Positions 1 to 5,722 of a stretch of DNA of 6,737 bases are shown one piece after another. Origin of the DNA: an uncultured Prevotellaceae bacterium. Its GTDB lineage: Bacteria; Bacteroidota; Bacteroidia; Bacteroidales; Muribaculaceae. Below the pieces are notes generated by a model. That model was given only the letters and a program-made list of their open reading frames with translations. It was not told where the DNA came from and did no database searches. The stretch lies in assembly GCA_945645715.1 (NCBI GenBank), contig CALZFJ010000114.1:1-6737 (forward strand), in the 5' to 3' direction. Both the position numbers and the translations under genes were made by a program. Within the stretch, counting starts at the first letter, position 1; each line of letters begins with the position of its first letter.

Positions 1-1
1 C

Positions 2-1141
2 TATCAGATCTGGCGCCCGGCTGTAGCCAAGGTGAAAGAGGAAGTAGCCGATATGCAGGCCTACGTGAACAAGGAGGGTGGCAACTTCAAGATTGCACCC
101 TGGGACTACTATTACTATGCCGAGAAGGTGAAGAAGGAGAAATTCGACCTCAGCGAGGACGACGTTCGCCCATATTTCCAGCTTGAGAACGTGGTGAAGG
201 GAATTTTCACTATGGCAAACCGCCTCTACGGCATCACATTCACCGAGATGCCCGATGCTCCCAAGTATAACCCCGAAGTTACCGTTTACGACGTGAAAGA
301 TGCCGAGGGCAATCACGTGGCAGTGTTCATGACCGACTATTTCCCGCGTGCAACAAAGCGTCAGGGTGCTTGGATGAGCGAGTTCAAGGGTGAGTATAAC
401 TACGACGGCGTGAGTGAGCGCCCGATAATCTACAATGTGGGCAATTTCACCAAGCCCACCAAGGATATGCCATCGCTTCTCACACTCGATGAGGTGGAAA
501 CCGCTTTCCACGAGTTTGGTCACGCGCTTCAGGGAATGCTCACAAAGGCACAGTTCCGCGGACAGGCGGGAACAAACGTGGATCGCGACTTCGTGGAGCT
601 TCCGTCGCAAATCGACGAGCACTGGGCAATGGAGCCTGAGCTTCTGAAGACCTACGCAAAGCACTATAAGACCGGCGAGGTGATTCCCGATGAGCTTATC
701 AAGAAACTCGACGCATCAGCCAAGTTCAACCAGGGCTTTGCTGCAACCGAGCTTGTAGGCGCAGCTCTTCTCGACATTGAGTGGCACAAGCTCGACTATA
801 AGCAGCCCGTCGATGTGAAGGCATTTGAGGCAGAGGTTGCAAAGAAACTTGGCAAGCCCGAGGAGGTACAGTTCCGCTATCGCAGCCCCTACTTCAAGCA
901 CATCTTCGGCAGCACACAGTATGCTTGCGGTTACTACACTTATCTGTGGGCTGAGGTGCTCGATGCCGATGGCTTTGAGCTTTTCAAGGAGAAGGGAATC
1001 TTCGACCCCGAAACTGCCAAGGCATATCGTGAGAACATTCTCGAGCCGGGCGACAGCGAGGATCCGATGGTACTCTACAAGCGCTTCCGCGGTCAGGAGC
1101 CAACCGTCGATGCACTGCTCAAAAACCGTGGCTTGAAATAA
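2..1141 (+). CDS. dcp: M3-family zinc peptidase, dipeptidyl carboxypeptidase (Dcp) type, 5'-truncated
   Basis: This is the C-terminal 379 residues of a peptidase of the thimet oligopeptidase/Dcp family (M3A). Such enzymes remove C-terminal dipeptides from oligopeptides and take part in peptide turnover in the cytoplasm or periplasm. The reading frame is open from base 2, so the protein continues past the left edge; a full Dcp is about 680-700 residues, so roughly 300 are missing. The zinc site HEFGH is encoded at 509-523, and the third zinc ligand is the Glu of DFVELPSQ, 29 residues after the first His, which is the family spacing. Other family signatures are WDYYYYAEKV near 101-130, YNVGNF, SQIDEHWAME, and GYYTYLWAEVL near 928-960. 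The protein ends naturally in NRGLK followed by TAA, as Dcp proteins do. Because the N-terminus is missing, any signal peptide, and so the cellular location, cannot be judged. The Dcp subgroup rests on these motifs; oligopeptidase A is a less likely alternative. Confidence 0.93.
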   Translation, partial: YQIWRPAVAKVKEEVADMQAYVNKEGGNFKIAPWDYYYYAEKVKKEKFDLSEDDVRPYFQLENVVKGIFTMANRLYGITFTEMPDAPKYNPEVTVYDVKDAEGNHVAVFMTDYFPRATKRQGAWMSEFKGEYNYDGVSERPIIYNVGNFTKPTKDMPSLLTLDEVETAFHEFGHALQGMLTKAQFRGQAGTNVDRDFVELPSQIDEHWAMEPELLKTYAKHYKTGEVIPDELIKKLDASAKFNQGFAATELVGAALLDIEWHKLDYKQPVDVKAFEAEVAKKLGKPEEVQFRYRSPYFKHIFGSTQYACGYYTYLWAEVLDADGFELFKEKGIFDPETAKAYRENILEPGDSEDPMVLYKRFRGQEPTVDALLKNRGLK

Positions 1142-1143
1142 TA

Positions 1144-1208
1144 TTATAGGTTATAGGTAAGAGGTAAGAGGTAAGAGTGGAGAGGAGAGAGTGGAGAACG
1201 GAGAGAGG
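1144..1208 (+). repeat. Purine-rich heptamer array (left arm)
   Basis: Starting 3 nt after the peptidase stop codon, the sequence reads in 7-nt units in one phase: TTATAGG twice (1144-1157), TAAGAGG twice (1158-1171), TAAGAGT (1172-1178), then GGAGAGG, AGAGAGT, GGAGAAC and GGAGAGA (1179-1206). The first five units are exact or nearly exact copies; the later ones drift but keep the period and the purine bias. No protein or RNA gene is visible here. The arm is largely complementary to the pyrimidine-rich array at 1235-1330. Its function is unknown; it may be a slippage product, a structured leader or terminator region, or a family of short intergenic repeats. Confidence 0.85.
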
Positions 1209-1295
1209 CAAAGGGGCTTTTTCATCTCCATAGCTTTACCTCTCCACTCTCACCTCACCTTACCTCACATCTCATCACTCTCCACTCTTACCTCT
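1167..1295 (+). repeat. Inverted repeat joining the two heptamer arrays
   Basis: Bases 1167-1184 are an exact 18-nt reverse complement of 1278-1295 (the right copy reads CTCTCCACTCTTACCTCT). A second, shorter pairing joins 1187-1197 with 1241-1251 (TCTCCACTCTC), so more than one fold is possible. The region between the arms contains the run CTTTTT at 1217-1222. A transcript could form a long hairpin between the peptidase and dgt genes. As DNA, the polypurine-polypyrimidine tract could also adopt unusual structures. The complementarity is read directly from the sequence; any role in termination or control is inference. Confidence 0.75.
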
Positions 1296-1330
1296 CACCT
1301 CTCACCTCTCACCTCTCACCCCTTACCTCT
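1235..1330 (+). repeat. Pyrimidine-rich heptamer array (right arm)
   Basis: This is a nearly pure C/T tract with spaced A's. Its clearest part is four perfect copies of CCTCTCA at 1291-1318, followed by degenerate units CCCCTTA and CCTCTAT. Upstream of these the pattern is mixed, with 5-nt steps such as CCTCA/CCTTA/CCTCA at 1253-1267 and units ACTCTCC and ACTCTTA at 1277-1290. The array ends 3 nt before the dgt ATG, so it would form the end of the dgt leader if transcription starts upstream. One frame reads through it as a Ser/Leu/Pro/His-rich peptide, which is a by-product of the repeat and not a credible gene. Confidence 0.85.
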
Positions 1331-1333
1331 ATT

Positions 1334-2668
1334 ATGGATAAAAGAATGCAATGGAACCGCCTCATCTGCGACAAGCGTCTGGGGCTTGAGCACTACACCG
1401 ACAGCAAAGGCGGCATACGCAGCGACTTTCAGCGCGACTATGACCGGCTGATATTCTCGTCACCGTTCCGCCGATTGCAGAACAAGACCCAGGTGTTCCC
1501 TTTGCCGGGAAGCATATTCGTGCACAACCGCCTCACGCATAGCCTTGAGGTGGCGAGTGTGGGAAAATCGCTTGCCAGCGAGGTGGCACGGGAGCTGCGG
1601 AAAAAGTATGCCGGAGAGCCTTGGATTGCTAAGTTTGACGACATCGACGAGATAGTGGCAGCAGCATGCCTTGCTCACGACCTCGGGAATCCACCTTTCG
1701 GACATTCGGGCGAAAAGACAATTGGAGCCTATTTCAGCGAAGGCGAAGGACAGCCTTTGCGCGAACGGCTCACAGAGCATCAGTGGGCCGATTTGGTGCA
1801 CTTTGAGGGTAATGCCAACTCATTCCGACTGCTCGTACACCAGTTTAAGGGTCGCCGACCGGGAGGGTTTGCCATGACCTATTCCATGCTTGCCTCTATT
1901 GTGAAATATCCCTATTCCTCGCTCAGAGCCAATGCCAAGGGCAAATTCGGATTCTTCACCACCGAGCGCGACCTGTTTATCCGCATTGCCGATGAGGTGG
2001 GGCTGATTCGCAAGGACGAAGATGTGTATAGCCGCCACCCGCTTGTGTATCTTGTGGAGGCTGCCGACGATATCTGCTATCAGATAATGGACATTGAAGA
2101 TGCCCACAAGCTGAAGACGCTTGGTACACGCGAGGTAATCGACCTTCTGCTGGGATTCTTCGACGACAGCCGAAAGAGTCACATCCGTGAGGTGATGAAT
2201 TGCGTTGCCGACAAGAACGAGAAGGTGGTGTATCTTCGCTCGTGCATCATCGGTGAGCTGGTGAAGGAGTGTGCACGCACATTTGTGGATAATGAAGATG
2301 CAATAATGCGTGGAGAGTTTGATGGCTGCCTTATCGACCATATCAGTGAGATACCCTACAAGGCATATCAAGCATGTTCGGCTGTGGCTTACGACAAAAT
2401 CTACCGCGCAAGCGACGTGGTGGATATTGACCTCGCCGGAAACCGCATCATCAATGAGTTGCTGAAGCGCCTCACCGATGCAGTTCTGCACCCTGAGCGC
2501 AACTATTCGCAGCTGCTACTGTCGAAATTCCCGCAGCAATATGATGTGGAGGCACCCACTCTCTTCGAGAAAATACAGGCAGTAATCGACCACATCAGCG
2601 GTATGACCGACGTGTATGCCCTCGACCTCTACCGAAAACTCAACGGCATGTCGCTCCCAGCCGTGTAA
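1334..2668 (+). CDS. dgt: Deoxyguanosine triphosphate triphosphohydrolase (HD-domain dNTPase)
   Basis: This 444-residue protein should hydrolyse dGTP, and possibly other dNTPs, to the deoxynucleoside and tripolyphosphate, controlling the dNTP pool in the cytoplasm. The N-terminal family signature RSDFQRDYDRLIFSSPFRRLQ lies at about residues 29-49. The HD metal site is visible as H69 (in HNRLTHS), H115-D116 (in CLAHDLGNPPFGHSGE) and a later Asp in EAADDICY (D245 or D246). H124 and E127 correspond to the proposed catalytic pair of E. coli dGTPase. HFEGNANSFR (156-165) and the C-terminal ISGMTDVYALDLYRKL (421-436) are also family marks. It is about 60 residues shorter than the E. coli enzyme but looks complete. 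The ATG at 1334 lies directly after the heptamer array with no Shine-Dalgarno; Met5 at 1346 is a weaker alternative, since the homologous segment starts near MQWNRL. Substrate specificity within the HD dNTPase family cannot be read from the sequence alone. Confidence 0.95.
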   Translation: MDKRMQWNRLICDKRLGLEHYTDSKGGIRSDFQRDYDRLIFSSPFRRLQNKTQVFPLPGSIFVHNRLTHSLEVASVGKSLASEVARELRKKYAGEPWIAKFDDIDEIVAAACLAHDLGNPPFGHSGEKTIGAYFSEGEGQPLRERLTEHQWADLVHFEGNANSFRLLVHQFKGRRPGGFAMTYSMLASIVKYPYSSLRANAKGKFGFFTTERDLFIRIADEVGLIRKDEDVYSRHPLVYLVEAADDICYQIMDIEDAHKLKTLGTREVIDLLLGFFDDSRKSHIREVMNCVADKNEKVVYLRSCIIGELVKECARTFVDNEDAIMRGEFDGCLIDHISEIPYKAYQACSAVAYDKIYRASDVVDIDLAGNRIINELLKRLTDAVLHPERNYSQLLLSKFPQQYDVEAPTLFEKIQAVIDHISGMTDVYALDLYRKLNGMSLPAV

Positions 2669-2703
2669 TCGTCGATTGGAGGTGAAGAAAAGTCGCTGCA
2701 TAA

Positions 2704-2735
2704 TTTGCGTATAATCTTGCAATGCAGTAATTTTG
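2704..2735 (+). promoter_or_regulatory. Bacteroidetes-type sigma-ABfr promoter for dsbD
   Basis: A -33 element TTTG (2704-2707) is followed by a 20-nt spacer and the -7 element TAATTTTG (2728-2735). This is an exact match to the TTTG / TAnnTTTG consensus described for the primary sigma factor of Bacteroides, at its usual spacing of 19-21 nt. Transcription would begin near 2742, giving a very short leader before the ATG at 2750. Its position 35 nt after the dgt stop means dsbD need not depend on dgt transcription. Confidence 0.75.
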
Positions 2736-2739
2736 CAAG
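2716..2739 (+). repeat. Inverted repeat overlapping the dsbD promoter
   Basis: CTTGCAA (2716-2722) and TTGCAAG (2733-2739) form a perfect 7-bp inverted repeat separated by 10 nt. The right arm overlaps the end of the -7 element and each arm contains the palindrome TTGCAA. The centre-to-centre distance is 17 nt. The geometry would suit a dimeric regulator, but chance is possible because the -7 box itself supplies part of the right arm. Confidence 0.4.
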
Positions 2740-2749
2740 TGGAAAAATA

Positions 2750-4729
2750 ATGATAAATTTTATGATAAGAAGATTCTTTGCATTACTGACTCTCGCCGTG
2801 TGTGCTGTGGCACTCCATGCCGAGATTCTTACTCCCGTGAAGTGGACGAGTGAGGTGAAAATGACCGACGACTCGCACGGAGTGATGACGTTCACGGCTA
2901 CTATCGACGATGGCTGGCACATGTACTCCACTAATCTGCCCAAGGGTGGCCCTCAACCGCTGAGCATCACGCTCGACACTGCCGACGGCGTTACGCTCGA
3001 TGGTGAGCTTACGCCCTCGAAGGCTCCACATGAGCAGGTGGATAATGTGTTTCATATGAAGCTCGGCTGGTGGACCGATGCTGTGACTATCACGCAGGCT
3101 TTCACCGCAACAAAGCCCGACTATAACATTGAGGGATATTTGACCTATATGGTGTGCAACGATGTCACATGTCAGGCTCCAACCAAGGAACAATTCATCT
3201 TTAAGGGTACCGCCCAAGCTGCTGCACAACCTGCGGCTGAGGATTCGGAGGCTCCGGCAATTCCCATGACAGAGCTGAAACCTGCCGAGGAAGTTAATGC
3301 CGACCAACTGTGGGCACCTGTCGATGCCGATGCTGCAGCACAAGCTGAGGAGCAAGGCTCTGCATCGTCACACTCATTCTGGTATATTTTCATTGGCGGA
3401 TTCCTTGGCGGACTGCTTGCGCTGCTCACACCGTGTGTGTGGCCCATGATTCCGCTCACCGTGAGCTTCTTCCTCAAGAAGAATGTGTCGCGTGCCAGTT
3501 CCATTCGCGATGCTATGCTCTATGGCGGCTCTATCATAGTGATTTATTTGCTTCTTGGTTTGCTGATTACGGCGCTGTTTGGTGCAAGTTCGCTCAACGC
3601 GCTTTCTACAAACGCCATTTTCAACATCATCTTCTTTGCTATGTTGGTGGTGTTTGCAATCTCATTCTTTGGAGCATTCGACATTAAACTGCCCGACTCG
3701 TGGGCAAACAAGATGGACAGCAAGGCAGAGGCAACTACCGGACTTCTGAGCATCTTCTTTATGGCATTTACGCTCACATTAGTGTCATTCTCGTGCACAG
3801 GTCCGATCATCGGCACACTGCTTGTGGAGGCTGCCGGAATGGGCGACTTCACCGGTCCGGCAATAGGCATGGGAGGCTTTGCACTTGCTCTTGCTATTCC
3901 ATTCACCCTTTTTGCTATCTTCCCGTCGTGGCTCAAGGAGATGCCTAAGTCGGGAGGCTGGCTCAACTCGGTGAAGGTGGTGCTGGGCTTCATAGAGCTT
4001 GCATTGTCGCTGAAGTTCCTCTCGGTTGCCGACCTTGCCTACGGTTGGGGAATACTCGACCGCGAGACGTTTGTGGCACTCTGGGTGGTTATCTTTGCCC
4101 TTCTTGGAATGTATCTGCTCGGCAAGATACGCTTCACGCACGATTCGGAGCTGAAAGGTGGCATCGGCGTGTTCCGCTTCTTCCTTGCGCTGATTTCGCT
4201 CTCGTTTGCGGTATATCTGCTACCGGGCTTGTGGGGTGCACCACTCAAGAGCGTGAGTGCATTTGTTCCGCCGCTTTACACCCAGGATTTCAACCTGTAT
4301 GGCGGAGGTTTCAGCGAGTATGACGACTATGATGAGGGAATGCGCGAGGCTGCAGCACAGGGTAAGCCTGTGCTCGTGGATTTCTCGGGCTACGGTTGCG
4401 TGAATTGCCGCAAGATGGAGGCTGCAGTGTTCGACAACAGCCGTGTGCGCAAGGTGATAGAAGACAGCTATGTGATGATAAAGCTCATGGTCGATGACAA
4501 GAAAGCCCTTCCGGAGCCAATCTACGTAGATGAGAACGGAAAGAAGGTGAAACTCACCACCTACGGCGACCGTTGGAGCTATTTGCAGCGATATAAGTTT
4601 GGCGCCAACTCCCAGCCCTATTATGTGGTGCTCAATGCACGCGGCGAACTTATCTCGGGTCCGTACTACTACGATGAGAGCATCGATGGCTTCATCGGCT
4701 TCCTCAACAAAGGAATTGAGAAATATTGA
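2750..4729 (+). CDS. dsbD: Thiol:disulfide interchange protein DsbD (protein-disulfide reductase)
   Basis: This 659-residue membrane protein should pass electrons from cytoplasmic thioredoxin across the inner membrane to periplasmic partners, keeping their cysteines reduced. Residues 1-24 form a signal peptide (MIRRFF, hydrophobic core, cleavage likely after LHA). An N-terminal periplasmic domain (about 25-153) carries a Cys pair in MVCNDVTCQAP (C136, C141). An Ala/Glu/Pro-rich linker (about 154-208) leads to about eight membrane helices (about 211-495) with the core cysteines C229 in LTPCVWPMIPLT and C349 in SFSCTGPIIG. A C-terminal thioredoxin-like domain has CVNC (C550, C553) and a likely cis-Pro at 623 in NSQPYY. 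All three cysteine pairs are thus present. The in-frame ATG at 2705 would lie upstream of the -7 box, so it is unlikely. ATG 2750 has an A-rich context almost identical to that of topB; ATG 2762 is the alternative. It is longer than the 565-residue E. coli protein mainly because of the linker and the longer C-terminal domain. Confidence 0.94.
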   Translation: MINFMIRRFFALLTLAVCAVALHAEILTPVKWTSEVKMTDDSHGVMTFTATIDDGWHMYSTNLPKGGPQPLSITLDTADGVTLDGELTPSKAPHEQVDNVFHMKLGWWTDAVTITQAFTATKPDYNIEGYLTYMVCNDVTCQAPTKEQFIFKGTAQAAAQPAAEDSEAPAIPMTELKPAEEVNADQLWAPVDADAAAQAEEQGSASSHSFWYIFIGGFLGGLLALLTPCVWPMIPLTVSFFLKKNVSRASSIRDAMLYGGSIIVIYLLLGLLITALFGASSLNALSTNAIFNIIFFAMLVVFAISFFGAFDIKLPDSWANKMDSKAEATTGLLSIFFMAFTLTLVSFSCTGPIIGTLLVEAAGMGDFTGPAIGMGGFALALAIPFTLFAIFPSWLKEMPKSGGWLNSVKVVLGFIELALSLKFLSVADLAYGWGILDRETFVALWVVIFALLGMYLLGKIRFTHDSELKGGIGVFRFFLALISLSFAVYLLPGLWGAPLKSVSAFVPPLYTQDFNLYGGGFSEYDDYDEGMREAAAQGKPVLVDFSGYGCVNCRKMEAAVFDNSRVRKVIEDSYVMIKLMVDDKKALPEPIYVDENGKKVKLTTYGDRWSYLQRYKFGANSQPYYVVLNARGELISGPYYYDESIDGFIGFLNKGIEKY

Positions 4730-4751
4730 TAATTAATCGACATAACTTACA

Positions 4752-4796
4752 TAAGGTAGCTAACGGGTGCTCGCAGCAGCTAAGTTGGCTACCTTA
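4752..4796 (+). terminator. Hairpin between dsbD and mazG, possible terminator or leader element
   Basis: TAAGGTAGCTAAC (4752-4764) pairs with GTTGGCTACCTTA (4784-4796) to give a 13-bp stem with a single G-U pair. The 19-nt loop can itself form a small hairpin, TGCT-CGC-AGCA (4768-4778). There is no T-run directly after it, so it is not a classical Rho-independent terminator. It lies 22 nt after the dsbD stop and ends 23 nt before the mazG start, so it could end the dsbD message, protect its 3' end, or act in the mazG leader. The near-perfect stem makes a structural role likely; which one is open. Confidence 0.5.
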
Positions 4797-4819
4797 ACTA
4801 ATGAAAAATAGACAAAGCT

Positions 4820-5608
4820 ATGGCAAACAACCGTGAGGCGCGACTTGAGGCATTCGGCAAGTTGCTCGATGTGCTCGATGAATTGCGCGTGAAATGTCCG
4901 TGGGACGCTAAGCAGACCAATGAAAGCCTGCGCCCCAACACCGTGGAAGAGGTGATGGAGCTGAGCGATGCCTTGATGCGCGACGATGTGAAAGATATAT
5001 GCAAGGAACTTGGCGATGTGCTGCTGCACATCATCTTCTACGCAAAGATTGCCGACGAGCAGAGCCGCTTCGACATTGCCGATGTGTGTGATGCCCTGCG
5101 CGAGAAGCTCATTTTCCGTCACCCGCATGTGTTTGGCACTGAGCAGGTGAGCAATGCCGAGCAGGTGATACAGAACTGGGAGCAGATAAAGCTGAAGGAA
5201 AAGGGCGGCAACAAGACCGTGCTTGCCGGAGTGCCCGATTCGTTGCCGGCTCTCATCAAGTGCTACCGCATTCAGGAGAAGGCTGCCAATGTAGGCTTCG
5301 ACTGGGAGAAGCGCGAAGACGTGTGGGACAAGGTGAAGGAAGAGCTTGCCGAGGTGGAGGCTGAAATGCGCAAAGGCGACACCGAGAATGAGGAGAAGGA
5401 GTTTGGCGACCTTTTGTTCAGCATCGTGAATGCTGCCCGACTCTATGGCGTACACCCCGACACTGCCCTTGAGAAGACCAACCGCAAATTCATTGCCCGC
5501 TTCAACTATGTGGAGGCTGAGGCTAAAAAGGCAGGGAAATCGCTCAAGGAAATGACTCTCGGCGAAATGGACGCCTTGTGGAACGAGGCGAAGCGACAGG
5601 GGCTGTAA
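4820..5608 (+). CDS. mazG: Nucleoside triphosphate pyrophosphohydrolase MazG
   Basis: This 262-residue protein is the usual length of E. coli MazG (263) and has two tandem MazG domains. It should hydrolyse NTPs and dNTPs to the monophosphate and pyrophosphate in the cytoplasm, cleaning the nucleotide pool of abnormal bases. The first domain has the family start LDELRVKCPWDAKQTNESLRP (about 19-39) and the metal-binding helices EEVMEL (E43, E44, E47) and KELGD (E63, D66). The second domain repeats this with EELAEVE (E174, E175, E178) and EKEFGDLLF (E194, D197), followed by NAARLYGVHPDTALEKTNRKF (about 204-224), which is strongly conserved. ATG 4820 is preceded by A-rich sequence without a Shine-Dalgarno. 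An ATG at 4801 opens only an 11-codon frame in another phase. The gene is flanked by a hairpin upstream and a terminator-like fold downstream, so it may be transcribed on its own. No antitoxin or toxin partner (mazEF) is present. Confidence 0.95.
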   Translation: MANNREARLEAFGKLLDVLDELRVKCPWDAKQTNESLRPNTVEEVMELSDALMRDDVKDICKELGDVLLHIIFYAKIADEQSRFDIADVCDALREKLIFRHPHVFGTEQVSNAEQVIQNWEQIKLKEKGGNKTVLAGVPDSLPALIKCYRIQEKAANVGFDWEKREDVWDKVKEELAEVEAEMRKGDTENEEKEFGDLLFSIVNAARLYGVHPDTALEKTNRKFIARFNYVEAEAKKAGKSLKEMTLGEMDALWNEAKRQGL

Positions 5609-5615
5609 CCCTTAG

Positions 5616-5693
5616 CGGCACGAACACAGGCCGGGCGATGCAGGAGGCTGAGTGGCAGTTCCGGCAAAAGCCGTGCCGTGAACGTTTTTTTTT
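5616..5693 (+). terminator. Probable Rho-independent terminator after mazG
   Basis: Starting 7 nt after the mazG stop, CGGCACG (5616-5622) can pair with CGTGCCG (5672-5678), closing a G+C-rich region. A competing local hairpin close to the end is CGGCA (5662-5666) with TGCCG (5674-5678), or CGGC-AAAA-GCCG (5662-5673). Six nt later comes a run of nine T's (5685-5693). A stable G+C stem followed by a T-run is the classical arrangement, although the gap to the T-run is slightly long and the exact stem is ambiguous. Confidence 0.6.
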
Positions 5694-5722
5694 GATGAAA
5701 GAATATTTTTTTGTGGAAAATA

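Noticed and set aside
1231..1238. TAGCTTTA as a -7 element for dgt
   Set aside because: The last base differs from TAnnTTTG and no TTTG lies 19-21 nt upstream, so the match is too weak in this skewed sequence.
1291..1318. CRISPR array
   Set aside because: The units are 7 nt, directly adjacent and without spacers, and no cas gene is in the window.
1191..1451. + strand frame of 86 codons running through the pyrimidine array into dgt
   Set aside because: Its peptide is a Ser/Leu/Pro/His-rich translation of the heptamers, and it overlaps dgt in another frame. No recognizable domain.
1820..2491. Long minus-strand frame (223 codons) opposite dgt
   Set aside because: It lies wholly inside the strongly conserved dgt coding region, its peptide resembles no family I know, and it is explained by codon bias on the sense strand.
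2705..2749. Upstream ATG at 2705 as the dsbD start
   Set aside because: It falls between the -33 and -7 elements, upstream of the predicted transcript start, and would put 15 unneeded residues before a good signal peptide.
4801..4836. Eleven-codon frame (MKNRQSYGKQP) overlapping the mazG start
   Set aside because: It is very short, out of frame with mazG and has no feature beyond an ATG in A-rich sequence.
4760..5455. Long minus-strand frame (231 codons) opposite mazG
   Set aside because: It is Leu/His-rich and antisense to a clear two-domain MazG. No promoter or conserved motif supports it.
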